64,000 bases of DNA from Halorubrum salsamenti. GTDB lineage: Archaea; Halobacteriota; Halobacteria; Halobacteriales; Haloferacaceae. A model generated the notes under the pieces. That model ran no database searches, was not told where the DNA came from, and saw only the letters and a list, made by a program, of their open reading frames with translations. Shown in pieces: positions 33,188 to 42,452 of this stretch (the stretch's first letter is position 1; each line of letters begins with the position of its first letter). A program made the translations under genes and the position numbers. The stretch is taken from assembly GCF_007671685.1 (NCBI RefSeq), contig NZ_VCNL01000004.1:124001-188000 (forward strand), written 5' to 3'.

Positions 33188-34383
33188 TGGCCCAACACCC
33201 CCCGCGCGATGATCGTCTTCTGGATCTCCGTCGTTCCCTCGTAGATCTCCGTGATCTTCGCGTCGCGGTAGAACCGCTCGACGTCGAACTCCGTCGTGTA
33301 GCCGTACCCGCCGTGGATCTGGACGGCCTCGTTGGTCACGGACATCGCGGTCTCGCTGGCGCGGTACTTCGCCTGCGAGGCCGCGACGCGGTTGTCCTCG
33401 CCGGCCTCCGCCTGCCGGCACGCCTCGCGGACCAGCAGGCGGGCCGCCGAGACGTCGGTCGCCATCTCAGCGAACTTGTGGCGAATCGTCTGGATGTCGT
33501 CGATCGGCCCGCCGAACTGCTCGCGCTCCGCGGCGTACGCCTTCGCCTCGTCGAAGGCCGCCTGCGCCAGCCCGACCGCCTGCGACGCGATGCCGATCCG
33601 GCCGCCGGTGAGCGTCCGGAAGGCGGCCGAGAGCCCTTTCCCCTCCTCGGTGAGCCGGTTCTCGACTGGAATCCGGCAGTCGTCGAAGCTGATACCGGTC
33701 GTGTCCGAGGCGCGGAGCCCGAGCTTCTCCTCCTTCTTGCCGACCTCGAACCCCTCGGCGTCGGCCGGGACGAGGAACTGGGTGATCGACCCGCGGTCGT
33801 CGGCGGTGCCGCCTTCGCCCGTCGCCTCCCCGACATCGGGGGCGTCGGCCTTCGCGAAGACGACCGCGACCCCGCCCCGCTGCCCGTTCGTGATCCACTG
33901 CTTCTCGCCGTTGAGGACGTACTCGTCGGTCTCCGGGTCGTACTCCGCGGTCGTCGACATCTCCGCCGGGTTCGACCCCGCGTGCGGCTCGGAGAGGCAG
34001 AACATCCCCACGGGCCGTCCCTCGGACGCCATCTCCGGGAGCCAGCGCTCCCGTTGGTCCTCACTGCCGAACTCGGCGATACAGGAGGTCGCGAGGCAGT
34101 GGACGGAGAGCGCGGTCGCGACCGCGAGGTGACCGTACGCGAGCTCCTCGTTGACGATCGCGTAGGTCGTCTCGTCGGCGCCGAAGCCGCCGTACTCCTC
34201 GGGGACCGTGAGGCCGGTCAGGCCGAGTTCGGCGAGTCCGTCCCACACCTCCTCCGGGAACGACTCGGTCTCGTCGGCCTCGCCGGCCCCGGGCCGGACC
34301 TCCTCGGCCGCGAACTCGCTGACGAGGTCGCGGATCGCCTCCTGTTCGTCGGTGAGCGACGAGCCGACGCGTGCGCCAGTCAT
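33184..34383 (-). CDS. Acyl-CoA dehydrogenase
   Basis: A 399-residue FAD-dependent dehydrogenase that introduces a double bond into acyl-CoA, passing electrons to electron-transfer flavoprotein. Family signatures include MFCLSEPHAGSNPAEM, KQWITNGQRGGVAVVFAK, GLRASDTTGISFDDC and the C-terminal IHGGYGYTTEFDVERFYRDAKI. The glutamate of EIYEGTTEIQ near the C-terminus matches the catalytic base position of short/medium-chain enzymes. Chain-length preference cannot be set. Coupled to the downstream HAD gene. Confidence 0.95.
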   Translation of the reverse strand: MTGARVGSSLTDEQEAIRDLVSEFAAEEVRPGAGEADETESFPEEVWDGLAELGLTGLTVPEEYGGFGADETTYAIVNEELAYGHLAVATALSVHCLATSCIAEFGSEDQRERWLPEMASEGRPVGMFCLSEPHAGSNPAEMSTTAEYDPETDEYVLNGEKQWITNGQRGGVAVVFAKADAPDVGEATGEGGTADDRGSITQFLVPADAEGFEVGKKEEKLGLRASDTTGISFDDCRIPVENRLTEEGKGLSAAFRTLTGGRIGIASQAVGLAQAAFDEAKAYAAEREQFGGPIDDIQTIRHKFAEMATDVSAARLLVREACRQAEAGEDNRVAASQAKYRASETAMSVTNEAVQIHGGYGYTTEFDVERFYRDAKITEIYEGTTEIQKTIIARGVLGQ

Positions 34384-34458
34384 ACCATTCGGTTCGATCT
34401 CACACTGAAAAAGGTGAGCGATCGGGGGTGGGGGTCCGGCTCGCTCCGGAGCCTCCCG

Positions 34459-35478
34459 CTACTCCCACAGCGGGTACAGCTCGTCGCGCGGCGCCTCGTC
34501 GATCCGGTCGCCGTCGAGGAGGACGGTCCCGGAACCGTCGCCGCCCTCGCTACCCTCGCCCCCGCCACCCCCCTCGTCCTCTGCCGCCCGCACCTCCCCG
34601 ATCTCGCCGGCGCCGATCCCGGCGGCCGCCAGCGCGTCGGTCGCCTCGTCGACGCGCTCCGGAGGCACCGCCGCCAGCAGCGCGCCGGAGCCGAACGTCG
34701 CCAGCGGGTCGACGCCGAGCGCGGCACAGCAGGCCTCCGTTTCGGGTCGAATCGGGACTCGGTCGCGTTCGACCACCAACCTGGTCCCGCTCGCGCTCGC
34801 GGTCTCCACGAGGGCGGTCAGCAGGCCGCCCTCGGTGGGGTCGTGCATGGCGCTCGCGGCGTCGCGCGCGGCGGCCCCGTCGGGGACGACGCTCACCTCG
34901 TCGAGGAAGCCGGCGGCCGCGTCGAGCGTCGCGGCCGGCACCCCGGCCTCGGCGCACTCCTCGCGGAAGTCGGTCGCGAGGATCGCGGTCGCCTCGATGC
35001 CGGCGCCCTTCGTGAGCAGGAGCCGGTCGCCCGGCTCGGCCCCGCCGCTCGACACGAACCGGTCCGTGGTGCCGAGCGCGGTCATCGAACAGAGCGGACG
35101 CTCCAGCGACGGCAGCACCTCGGTGTGGCCGCCGACGATCGCGACGCCCAGACCGCGGGCGGTCTCGTCGACCTGCTCCGTGACGGTCCGCCGTCGCGCC
35201 GGGTCGTCGTCGGGGAGAAAGAGCGTGTGGGTGAGCCACCGCGGATCCGCGCCGCTGGCGGCCACGTCGTTGCAGGCGACGTGGACCGCGAGTTCGCCGA
35301 CCGCGTCCGCCGCCAGCGACAGGGGGTCCGCGGCGACGACGAGGGTCGACTCGGCGCCGTCGAGGTCGATCGCGGCCGCGTCCTCGCCGTAGGCCGGTCC
35401 CACGTCGACCGCGGCGTCGTCGGCGCCGGTCGCCGCGAGCACCTCTGCGAGCGCCTCGGGGCCGAGCTTTCCGGTCAT
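34459..35478 (-). CDS. AIR synthase-related protein (HypE/ThiL-like fold)
   Basis: A 339-residue ATP-binding protein of the PurM/HypE/ThiL superfamily. Motifs are GPAYGEDAAAIDLDG, a metal/ATP site near the N-terminus, VACNDVAASGADPRW, VGGHTEVL and MHDPTEGGLL. No hydrogenase genes are nearby, so a HypE role in hydrogenase maturation is unlikely; the substrate is unknown. A Gly/Glu/Ser/Asp low-complexity loop lies near the C-terminus. ATG 35478 (MTGKLGPEAL) overlaps the stop of the AlaX gene by four bases. Confidence 0.85.
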   Translation of the reverse strand: MTGKLGPEALAEVLAATGADDAAVDVGPAYGEDAAAIDLDGAESTLVVAADPLSLAADAVGELAVHVACNDVAASGADPRWLTHTLFLPDDDPARRRTVTEQVDETARGLGVAIVGGHTEVLPSLERPLCSMTALGTTDRFVSSGGAEPGDRLLLTKGAGIEATAILATDFREECAEAGVPAATLDAAAGFLDEVSVVPDGAAARDAASAMHDPTEGGLLTALVETASASGTRLVVERDRVPIRPETEACCAALGVDPLATFGSGALLAAVPPERVDEATDALAAAGIGAGEIGEVRAAEDEGGGGGEGSEGGDGSGTVLLDGDRIDEAPRDELYPLWE

Positions 35479-36770
35479 CGGTCGCGGAGCCACGCGACGA
35501 CGGCCTCCGGGTCGGCGTCGATCCCGCCGCCCTGCGCGAACGTCGGGCCGCCCCCGCCCCCGCCGCCGAACTCGTCGGTGACGGCGTCCACGACTGCGCC
35601 GGCGTCAGGGGCGTCCCCGTCGTCCGCGTCGCCGCCGCCGACCGCCCCGTCCGCGACCGCGGCGACCACGAACGGCGCGTCCCCCGCCCCGACCGCCGCG
35701 ATCGCGTCGGGCGAGCCCTCCGCGGAGAGGACGCGCCGGGCCGGCTCGCGCAGGTCGTTCGGGTCGGCGTCGTCGACCGTCCCGACCGCCCACGTCGCGC
35801 CGTCTGCGTCGGCCTCGGTCGTCGGGAGCTCTCGCAGGCGAGCGGCGAGCAGGTCGGCGGTGGCGCCCTGGAGGTCGGCCTCCAGTTGATCGGTCCGCTC
35901 GCGGAGCCGGTCGACCGCGTCCGGGAGGTCGCCGATCCGCGCGTCGAGGGCCGTCGCCGCGTCGAGCGCCGCCGCGTGGACCGCGGCCTCGTGGTCGATC
36001 GCGGTCGGCCCCACCGCGAACTCCACGCGGGTCACGCCCTCGCCGGGGTTCGACCGGTCAAGCACGGAGACCGGGCCGATCTCGCTCGTGTTCCGGACGT
36101 GGGTCCCGCCGCAGGCGGCCACGTCCCAGGTCGGCGCGTCCGCTCCGCCCCGTTTCCCGTCGCGCTCCCCGCCGCGCTCGCCGACCGTCACGACCCGGAC
36201 CGCCTCGCTGCCGCTCATCGCGCCCTCCTCGGTCTTCGTGTTGAACGCGATGCCGTCGAGCGCGCGGGCCTCGCCCTCGGGGAGGGTCTCCCACGACACC
36301 GGCAGCGAGTCCCAGACGGCCCGATTCGCGAGCCGCTCCAGCTCGACGAGATCACCGTCGTCGAGCGGCTCCGCGGTCGTCAGGTCGACGCGGACCTTCG
36401 TCTCCGAGATGTCGAAGCCGGCGTAGCCGAGGTCCTCGCAGGTCCGCCGCGCCGCGCCGTACAGCACGTGTGAGGCGGTGTGCGCGCGGGTGCAGTAGGT
36501 CCGAAACGCGCCGTCGACGATCGCCGAGACGGTCTCTCCGGCCTCGGGGAGCGTCTCGGCGCCTTCGTCGAGGACGTGGACCACCCGGCCGTCGCGCTCG
36601 ATCACGCCCGCGACGAGGGTCCCGTCGACTGTCCCCCGATCCGCCGGCTGACCGCCCGACTCGGCGTAGAAGTACGTCTCGTCGAGGACGACCTCGCGGC
36701 CGTCGACCGATTCGACCGTCGCCTCGAACTCCCGGACATCGGGTTCCGCCGGCGCGCGTGACGCAGTCAT
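35475..36770 (-). CDS. Alanyl-tRNA editing protein AlaX-like with DHHA1-type tail
   Basis: A 431-residue stand-alone editing factor related to the AlaRS editing domain. It hydrolyses mischarged tRNA-Ala (Ser or Gly). The zinc/catalytic motifs are HTASHVLYGA near residue 100 and CGGTHVRNTSEIG near residue 222; the YFYAESGGQPADRG string is typical of the family. The C-terminal half has a coiled coil and a DHHA1-like end with a glycine-rich GGGGGGGPTFAQGGG string, as in AlaRS. The downstream AIR-synthase-type gene is translationally coupled. Confidence 0.9.
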   Translation of the reverse strand: MTASRAPAEPDVREFEATVESVDGREVVLDETYFYAESGGQPADRGTVDGTLVAGVIERDGRVVHVLDEGAETLPEAGETVSAIVDGAFRTYCTRAHTASHVLYGAARRTCEDLGYAGFDISETKVRVDLTTAEPLDDGDLVELERLANRAVWDSLPVSWETLPEGEARALDGIAFNTKTEEGAMSGSEAVRVVTVGERGGERDGKRGGADAPTWDVAACGGTHVRNTSEIGPVSVLDRSNPGEGVTRVEFAVGPTAIDHEAAVHAAALDAATALDARIGDLPDAVDRLRERTDQLEADLQGATADLLAARLRELPTTEADADGATWAVGTVDDADPNDLREPARRVLSAEGSPDAIAAVGAGDAPFVVAAVADGAVGGGDADDGDAPDAGAVVDAVTDEFGGGGGGGPTFAQGGGIDADPEAVVAWLRDR

Positions 36771-37082
36771 TGGCGGTCCGTGGTGGCGGTCGGATAAATA
36801 GGTGGGCGCCTCGGCGATCGCTTATAACTGAATGTGCGGTCGGCGCGCGCCTCCGAGTGGCCGCCATCGGCGGCCGCGAGGAGCGCGAACGGGACCACGA
36901 ACGTCGTTCCTGCTCGCTTCGCTGCGCGGGCTGCGACGTTCGGCGGTCCTCGCGGCTGGGGCTTTGGAGGCCGTCTCCGCCGCTCCGCCATCAACAGCTT
37001 ATAAGCGGGCCTCTGATGGGCTCTCGACTCCCACTGATACCTAAAAATCCGAAACCGCGGCTCGTCGAGACGCGCCGACCGC
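36771..37082. other. 312-base intergenic region with the second large repeat
   Basis: Between the AlaX gene start and the dodecin stop. It contains the larger structured element (36834-36970), a TATA-like cttata at 36821-36826 and a partial repeat arm acagcttataagcggg near 36994-37009. No protein-coding frame is credible. Confidence 0.65.
36834..36970 (+). repeat. Larger structured repeat, copy 2 (candidate non-coding RNA or palindromic element)
   Basis: Left block gcggtcggcgcgcgcctccg and right block tcctcgcggctggggctt match copy 1 at 26547-26798, but the middle is shorter and different. Its hairpin at 36857-36877 has 9-bp arms (gtggccgcc and ggcggccgc, one G-U pair) where copy 1 has gtggcc/ggccac: different bases, same fold. 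The TATA-like cttata at 36821-36826 lies about 27 bases before the ctccgagtgg block, the same offset as in copy 1. Confidence 0.65.
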
Positions 37083-37283
37083 TCAATCCTCAAGCTCGAA
37101 CGCGACCTCGACCTCGGCCTGGTACTCCCGGTCAACCGCGCCCTTCAGTTCGACGCCGAATTCCTCGACTTCGACCCAGTAGACGTTCTCCAGCGTGTCC
37201 TCGGCGCGATCGATCGCCTCGTCGGCGGCGTCGTCGAAGCTCTCCTCGCTCGTCCCGATCAACGTGATCTTTTTAAACACCAT
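37083..37283 (-). CDS. Dodecin (flavin-binding storage protein)
   Basis: A 66-residue dodecin, which assembles as a hollow dodecamer binding riboflavin-type flavins. The flavin-stacking Trp is in [14 protein letters not shown] and the glutamine in [13 protein letters not shown]. It probably buffers free flavin and protects against light-driven damage. ATG 37283 ([10 protein letters not shown]) is the family start; TATA-like tataaaa (37311-37317, read as tttata on this strand) lies about 30 bases upstream. Confidence 0.94.
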   Translation of the reverse strand: MVFKKITLIGTSEESFDDAADEAIDRAEDTLENVYWVEVEEFGVELKGAVDREYQAEVEVAFELED

Positions 37284-37359
37284 GTCACGTGGTAGTTGCA
37301 CGCACGGCGATATAAAAGCAGGTGAAAATCCGCGACGGCGCGTCAGTCACTCGCTGCGG

Positions 37360-37698
37360 TCAGGGGCTGCCGGGTGCGCCTTCCATCACCGCGAAGTCCT
37401 CGCCGTCGGCGTCGATGCCGATCACCGCCCAGTCGTACGGGGGTTTCTTCGAGACGAGGCGGTCTCGCAGGTCTCCCGCCCGGTCGCGCCACGTGACGAA
37501 ACAGCGGAGCCGCGGTGTCTCGCCGCCGTCCGCCAGATACGGGTCGAGATCGTCGTCCTCCATACACAACACGGTCACGAGCACACGCCGCCATTTTCGC
37601 TCCGCGACGAACTCCTGTCCGCCCTCGGAGACGGTGTACCCGAGTTCGCGAAAAACGTCTCTGGCCTCCGTCGTCGGTGGGATGCTCGCAGTGGCCAT
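37360..37698 (-). CDS. Haloarchaeal protein of unknown function (112 aa)
   Basis: A compact alpha/beta protein. Visible segments are ARDVFRELGYTVSEGGQEFVAERKWRRV (N-terminal), a CMEDDD acidic turn and CFVTWRDRAGDLRDRL. No catalytic motif is recognised. It resembles a haloarchaea-restricted family (I recall DUF7116, not verified). Single gene between dodecin and a zinc-ribbon protein. Confidence 0.75.
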   Translation of the reverse strand: MATASIPPTTEARDVFRELGYTVSEGGQEFVAERKWRRVLVTVLCMEDDDLDPYLADGGETPRLRCFVTWRDRAGDLRDRLVSKKPPYDWAVIGIDADGEDFAVMEGAPGSP

Positions 37699-37826
37699 CT
37701 ACCTCGACGTTGGCCGGCTTCCGTGATAAACTTTCTCACGATTCCGGTCGCCCGCGAGACCGGTCGAGCAGACACGGGCCGTGCCTCTAGTCGAGCGCGG
37801 TAGATCCCCCGATCACTCCTCTCCCG

Positions 37827-38072
37827 CTACTCGTGGGCGGCGTCCCACTCGTCGGGCTTCCTCAGGTTGCCGCACTCCGTACACTGGATCCGTCCCATCG
37901 TGTCCATCGCGGTGTCGAACGACTCGCAGTTCCCGCACTGGAACCCCCACCGCGAGGACCCGTCGGCGTCGGCGAACACGACGTAGAAGGGACCCTCGGC
38001 GCCCCGCTCGACCTGCGTCCGGTCGGTGTACACCCGCTCGCCGTCGGTCGTCGTCAACGCGTCGAGACTCAT
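37827..38072 (-). CDS. Small zinc-ribbon protein (81 aa), DUF5816-like
   Basis: An 81-residue protein with one four-Cys zinc site: CGNCESFD and CTECGNLR. Its N-terminal half is beta-rich (ERVYTDRTQVERGAEGPFYVVF). Likely a cytoplasmic nucleic-acid or protein-binding zinc finger; function unknown. ATG 38072 (MSLDALTTTD) is preferred; the extension to 38186 has no family similarity. Confidence 0.8.
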   Translation of the reverse strand: MSLDALTTTDGERVYTDRTQVERGAEGPFYVVFADADGSSRWGFQCGNCESFDTAMDTMGRIQCTECGNLRKPDEWDAAHE

Positions 38073-38155
38073 ACGTACCCGTATCGGTCGGAGCCGTTTA
38101 AAAGCGTGACTCGACCGTGAGGAGAGCCGCGGGACGGCTGCGGTCGACGGGCCGG

Positions 38156-38521
38156 TTACGTCCGGAACGACTCGCCACAGCCGCACTCGGAGACGACGTT
38201 CGGGTTCTCGACCTCGAAGCCGGCGGCCTGCAGGCCGTGCTCGTAGTCGAGCTTGCTCCCGCCGATGTAGTTCCGGCTCGCCGGGTCGACGAACACGCGC
38301 AGCCCGTGGTGTTCGACCACGAGGTCGTCGTCTTCCGGCTCCGTGTCGAACCGCATCCCGTACGAGAGGCCCGCGCAGCCGCCCTGCTGGACGAACAGCC
38401 GGAGCCCGGCCTCATCCGTGTCGAGGCCCTCGCCCTCGAGGAGCGAAAGTGCCTCCTCCGCGGCGTCTGCGGTCACCTCGATCGCCGGGTCGCTTCCCGT
38501 ATCGACCGTTTCGGTGCTCAT
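38156..38521 (-). CDS. A-type iron-sulfur carrier/assembly protein (IscA/ErpA family)
   Basis: A 121-residue HesB/IscA-fold protein that carries Fe-S clusters or iron to apoproteins. The three ligand cysteines are in QQGGCAGLSYGM (one) and SECGCGESF (two). ATG 38521 (MSTETVD) is supported by a TATA-like ttttatc on this strand about 25-30 bases upstream (38541-38550). It is divergent from the GH32 gene. Close bacterial analogues are ErpA and IscA; which one it matches cannot be told. Confidence 0.93.
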   Translation of the reverse strand: MSTETVDTGSDPAIEVTADAAEEALSLLEGEGLDTDEAGLRLFVQQGGCAGLSYGMRFDTEPEDDDLVVEHHGLRVFVDPASRNYIGGSKLDYEHGLQAAGFEVENPNVVSECGCGESFRT

Positions 38522-38611
38522 GCGAACACGTTCCGTCCGAACGATAAAAACCCTGCCGGCGCCGGCGGCGCGGACGACACGGTTTTGACTCGGTGGCGAG
38601 TGAACGAGAGT

Positions 38612-40867
38612 ATGACGGCGTCGCCGTCCCGCGTCGGGATCCTCACCGACGGGGACCGCTCCGAGGAGCAGCGCGCCGCGGCCGACTGGCTGGCCGCGCG
38701 CGACGGGATCGCGGTCGAGACGGTCGCGTTCGACGGGCTCAGCGACCGCGACGTCTCCACCGACTTCGACGCGCTCTGGTGGCACCGCGCGGCCCCGATC
38801 GCGGAGACCGACCCACTCGACGACGCGGCCGGGACGATCGACCGGTACCTCTCCGACGGCGGCGGCCTCCTCTTGACGCTCCGCGCGATGGCGTCGATCG
38901 ACCGTCTCTCCGTCGAGTCGGTCCCGCCCGACCGAGTCGGCGAGGAATCGCTCGCGGAGCCGACCGGCGTACTGTGGCGCTCGCTGTACGCCGACCATCC
39001 AGCGATGGCGTCGCTGGAGGGGCTTCGGCACCCCGTTCGAGAGCGCGGCACGGTCCCGGCGGTCCGGTACGAGCGCGTGCTCCCCCAGCGCGGCGAACCC
39101 CTCGCCTCGACGATCCGCGGCGACACCGCGGTCCCGGACGAGGTGACCGCCGTCTCGTGGCGAGTCGGCGAGTGCAGCGAGCGAGACGAGCACAACGAGT
39201 ACGCCGAGTCCGCGGGCGCTGTCGTCGGGCTCGGCGCGCCCGTCCTGTTCGCCGGCCCGCCCGCGTCGGACGACGGCCCGACCGCCGACCGGCTCACGGA
39301 GACCCGCGACCGCCTCGTCGCCGGCTGCCTCCGGAGCCTCACGGTCGACGGCGGGACGGTCGCCCGACCGACCGACGCCGAGGACATGCGCCGGCTCCGC
39401 GACCGGGTCGACGCCGCCGGCGAGGACAGGCCCGGCGGCCGCCCGAAGTACCACCTCACGCCGCCCGCCAACTGGCTGAACGACCCGAACGGGCTGATCC
39501 GGTGGGACGGGCAGTACCACGTCTTCTACCAGTACAACCCCGCGGGTCCGTTCCACAACACGATCCACTGGGGCCACGCCGTCAGCGACGACCTCGTGAC
39601 GTGGCGCGACGAGCCGGTCGCGCTCGCTCCCTCCCCCGACGGCCCCGACCGCGACGGCTGCTGGTCGGGCTGTGCGGTCGACGACGACGGCACCCCGACC
39701 CTGCTGTACACGGGCGGGAACGGCCGCGATCAGCTGCCGTGTCTCGCGACGGCGGACGACTCGGGCCTCCGGTCGTGGGAGAAGTACGAGGGCAACCCCG
39801 TCATCGAGTCGCCGCCGGCCGACCTCGACGTGCTCGAAACGGAGCACTGGCGCGCCGAGTTCCGCGACCACAACGTCTGGCGCGAGGGCGGGCGTTGGCA
39901 CCACCTCATCGGGACCGGCCTCGCCGACGGCGGCGGCGCGGCGCTGCTGTACACCTCCGAGACGCTCACCGACTGGACCTACGAGGGGACCCTGCTCGCC
40001 GGCGGGCCCGACGCCGGCGCGGTGTGGGAGTGCCCCGAGCTGATCGATCTGGGCGATCGCCGGCTCCTCCACGTCTCCGACTACGAGAACGTCGTCTACT
40101 TCCTCGGGACCGTCGAGGACGGCGAACTCGCGGTCGAGTCGGAGGGGCTGCTCGACCACGGCGACTTCTACGCGCCGCAGTCGCTGACCGACGCGAACGC
40201 CGGTGACGGCGGCGACGATGACGCGGACGACGCCGCTCGCTCGCTCACCTGGGGCTGGCTCCCCGAGGCCCGCGACGTGGACGCGCAGTGGGACGCCGGC
40301 TGGTCCGGCGCGCTCTCGCTCCCTCGCGTGATCGAGACCGCCCCCGACGGCGACCTCCGCCAGCGCCCGGCCGACGAGGTGACCGAACTCCGGACCGAGC
40401 GACTCGCAGACGCCGCCGCTATCGACCTCGCGCCCGACGACCGCCGCCGGCTCGACGTCTCGGGCGCGGCGATCGAGATCGAGGCGGAGATCGCGCTCGA
40501 CGACGCCGAGGCGGTCGAGCTCTCCGTGTTCGAGACGCCCGACCGCGCCGAACACACCCCGATCCGCTACGCGCGCGACGGGACGCTGTCGGTCGATCGC
40601 GCCCCGTCGAGCCGTGATCCCCGCGCGTTCGCCGACGCGCAGTCGATGGCGGTTCCCCCTTACGACGAGCCCCTTTCCCTGCGCGTGTTCCTCGATCGCT
40701 CCGCGATCGAGATCTACGCGAACGGGCGCCGCTGTCTCACGAGCCGAGTGTATCCGACCCGCGACGACGCGGTCGGCGTCTCCGCGCGCGCCGAGGGAGG
40801 CCGCGCGGCGATCGCGTCGCTGTCGGCGTGGGAACTCGGCGAGGCGATGCCGACGGGCGAGGAGTGA
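38612..40867 (+). CDS. GH32 beta-fructosidase with N-terminal ThuA/DUF4960-like domain
   Basis: A 751-residue protein. Residues 1-270 form an extra domain (GILTDGDRSEEQRAAADWLAARDG ... WWHRAAP) resembling the amidotransferase-like DUF4960/ThuA folds. The GH32 catalytic domain starts near 280: nucleophile Asp291 in NWLNDPNG, Asp419 in FRDHNVW (transition-state stabiliser; RDP in most relatives), acid/base Glu473 in WECPEL. A GH32 C-terminal beta-sandwich ends the protein. It cleaves terminal fructose from sucrose or fructans. No signal peptide is visible, so it probably acts inside the cell on imported sugar. A TrmB regulator, a GH68 gene and an ABC importer are nearby. It diverges from the A-type Fe-S gene. 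Confidence 0.93.
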   Translation: MTASPSRVGILTDGDRSEEQRAAADWLAARDGIAVETVAFDGLSDRDVSTDFDALWWHRAAPIAETDPLDDAAGTIDRYLSDGGGLLLTLRAMASIDRLSVESVPPDRVGEESLAEPTGVLWRSLYADHPAMASLEGLRHPVRERGTVPAVRYERVLPQRGEPLASTIRGDTAVPDEVTAVSWRVGECSERDEHNEYAESAGAVVGLGAPVLFAGPPASDDGPTADRLTETRDRLVAGCLRSLTVDGGTVARPTDAEDMRRLRDRVDAAGEDRPGGRPKYHLTPPANWLNDPNGLIRWDGQYHVFYQYNPAGPFHNTIHWGHAVSDDLVTWRDEPVALAPSPDGPDRDGCWSGCAVDDDGTPTLLYTGGNGRDQLPCLATADDSGLRSWEKYEGNPVIESPPADLDVLETEHWRAEFRDHNVWREGGRWHHLIGTGLADGGGAALLYTSETLTDWTYEGTLLAGGPDAGAVWECPELIDLGDRRLLHVSDYENVVYFLGTVEDGELAVESEGLLDHGDFYAPQSLTDANAGDGGDDDADDAARSLTWGWLPEARDVDAQWDAGWSGALSLPRVIETAPDGDLRQRPADEVTELRTERLADAAAIDLAPDDRRRLDVSGAAIEIEAEIALDDAEAVELSVFETPDRAEHTPIRYARDGTLSVDRAPSSRDPRAFADAQSMAVPPYDEPLSLRVFLDRSAIEIYANGRRCLTSRVYPTRDDAVGVSARAEGGRAAIASLSAWELGEAMPTGEE

Positions 40868-40875
40868 GCGGCCGA

Positions 40876-42333
40876 TCAGTCGTCCGTCGACTCCGCGGTC
40901 GCCACCGGCTCGTCGACGTCGCTCGCGACGCCCCGGTCAGTGAGGTCGCCGCGGCGCCACGTCCCCCGGCGGTACCACGCGTACGCGACGGCCGCGCCGA
41001 CGACGTTCGATACCGCGAACGACAGCCAGATGCCGGTCTCGCCGATCCGGTCGGCGGCGACCCACGCGATCGGGAACCGGATAACTCCGAGCATCAGCAC
41101 CGAGATGGCCGCGGCGGTGAGCGTCTTCCCCGCCCCGCGGAAGCTCCCGGTGTACGCGCGCATGACGCCGATGAAGCCGAACGTCAGCGCGACGATCCGG
41201 AGGAACTGCGAGCCGACCGCGACCACGCGGGCGGCGTCGGCCTGATCGGCGCCGACGAACACGGAGACGATCGGCTCGGGGACGAGGAAGACGGCGACGC
41301 CGGCGACCGAGAGGACGGCAAACAGCGTCTTGGCCGCCAGAGTCGCCGCCCGTTCGGCTCGGTCGGGCTTGCCCGAGCCGATGTTCTGGCCGGTCATCGT
41401 CTCGACGCCGCGGGCGACCGCGATCGCCGGGAGGAAGACCACGGAGAACACCCGCGTGCCGATCCCGTAGGCGGCCACGACCGGGTCGGGGAACAGCGCG
41501 ACGATGAAAAGCAGGAGGTTCATCGACACCGCCCGCCCGGTTCCCTCGATCGAGGCCGGCAGGCCGATGCGGAGAAGCCGGCGCAGGTAGCTCGCGTCCG
41601 GCGTCATATCCCGGAGGTTGATCTGGACCCCGCGCACCCCGCGGAACATGATCGCCAGTCCGACGATCAGCGCCAGCGCCCGAGAGAACACGGTCGCGAT
41701 CGCCGCGCCCTCGATCCCGAGCGCGGGGAACGGCCCCCATCCGAAGATGAGGAACGGGTCGAGCGCGATGTTGAGCACGACGGAGCCGAACATCACGAGC
41801 ATGGGAGTGATCGTATCGCCGTACCCGCGCATGAGCGCGATGAACACCGCGAACCCGAACATGGCCACGAGCCCCAGCGAGATGACCTCCATGTAGCTCG
41901 ACGCGAGGGGTAACACGTCCGCCGACGCGCCCATCAGATCGAGGAATTCCCCGACGAAGAAGTAGCCGACGCCGCCGAGGAGCACCGAGGCGATCACCGC
42001 GAACGTCACCGTCTGCGAGGCGGCGTACTCCGCCTCGCGCGCCTCGCCCGCCCCGGTGTACTGGGCGACGAGCACGCTGCCGGCGACGGAGATCCCCATC
42101 CCGAGCGAGATCAGCAGGAACACCATCGGGAACGCGAAGCTGATCGCCGCGAGCGCGTCCGTGCTGTACTGGCCCAGCCAGAACGTGTCCGCGAGGTTGT
42201 ACGCCGTCTGAAAGAGGTTCGTGACGACGATCGGCATCGAGAGGAAGAAGAGCGGCTTCGCGATCCCGCCCGACGTGAGGTCGAACTCCTCGGGCCCCTT
42301 AAACAGGGCGTCGGCGCGGTCGAGGAGTCCCAT
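40876..42333 (-). CDS. MATE family efflux transporter
   Basis: A 485-residue multidrug/toxin extrusion protein with about twelve transmembrane helices in two six-helix halves. Motifs include PIVVTNLFQTAYNLADTFWLG and the second-half PASIEGTGRAVSMNLLLF, with PAIAVARGVETMTGQNIG. It would export cationic or hydrophobic compounds using a Na+ or H+ gradient. Its ATG is overlapped by the stop of a 39-residue frame upstream (TGATG), and a TetR-type operator lies before that. The TetR gene at 42636 is divergent, a usual pump-regulator pair. Confidence 0.94.
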   Translation of the reverse strand: MGLLDRADALFKGPEEFDLTSGGIAKPLFFLSMPIVVTNLFQTAYNLADTFWLGQYSTDALAAISFAFPMVFLLISLGMGISVAGSVLVAQYTGAGEAREAEYAASQTVTFAVIASVLLGGVGYFFVGEFLDLMGASADVLPLASSYMEVISLGLVAMFGFAVFIALMRGYGDTITPMLVMFGSVVLNIALDPFLIFGWGPFPALGIEGAAIATVFSRALALIVGLAIMFRGVRGVQINLRDMTPDASYLRRLLRIGLPASIEGTGRAVSMNLLLFIVALFPDPVVAAYGIGTRVFSVVFLPAIAVARGVETMTGQNIGSGKPDRAERAATLAAKTLFAVLSVAGVAVFLVPEPIVSVFVGADQADAARVVAVGSQFLRIVALTFGFIGVMRAYTGSFRGAGKTLTAAAISVLMLGVIRFPIAWVAADRIGETGIWLSFAVSNVVGAAVAYAWYRRGTWRRGDLTDRGVASDVDEPVATAESTDD

Positions 42334-42452
42334 CAGCGGGACGCCCTCGTGCGCTTTCGCAGTTCGTCGGCCGAGAGGCGACTCCCGGTGTCTCTCTCCT
42401 CGGGATCGGTACGGAACGCTGCCGTCGGGGTCGCCGTCGCTCCATCATCCAT
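42333..42452 (-). CDS. Possible 39-residue leader peptide coupled to the MATE gene
   Basis: Reads from ATG 42452 through a charged sequence (MDDGATATPTAAFRTDPEER ..., ending in an Arg-rich stretch) to TGA, whose last base is the A of the MATE ATG. A ribosome finishing here could re-start at the pump gene. It lies 20 bases inside the palindromic operator at 42472-42485. The codon pattern is haloarchaeal, but no homologue is known to me. It may instead be an in-frame-independent chance frame. Confidence 0.4.
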   Translation of the reverse strand: MDDGATATPTAAFRTDPEERDTGSRLSADELRKRTRASR

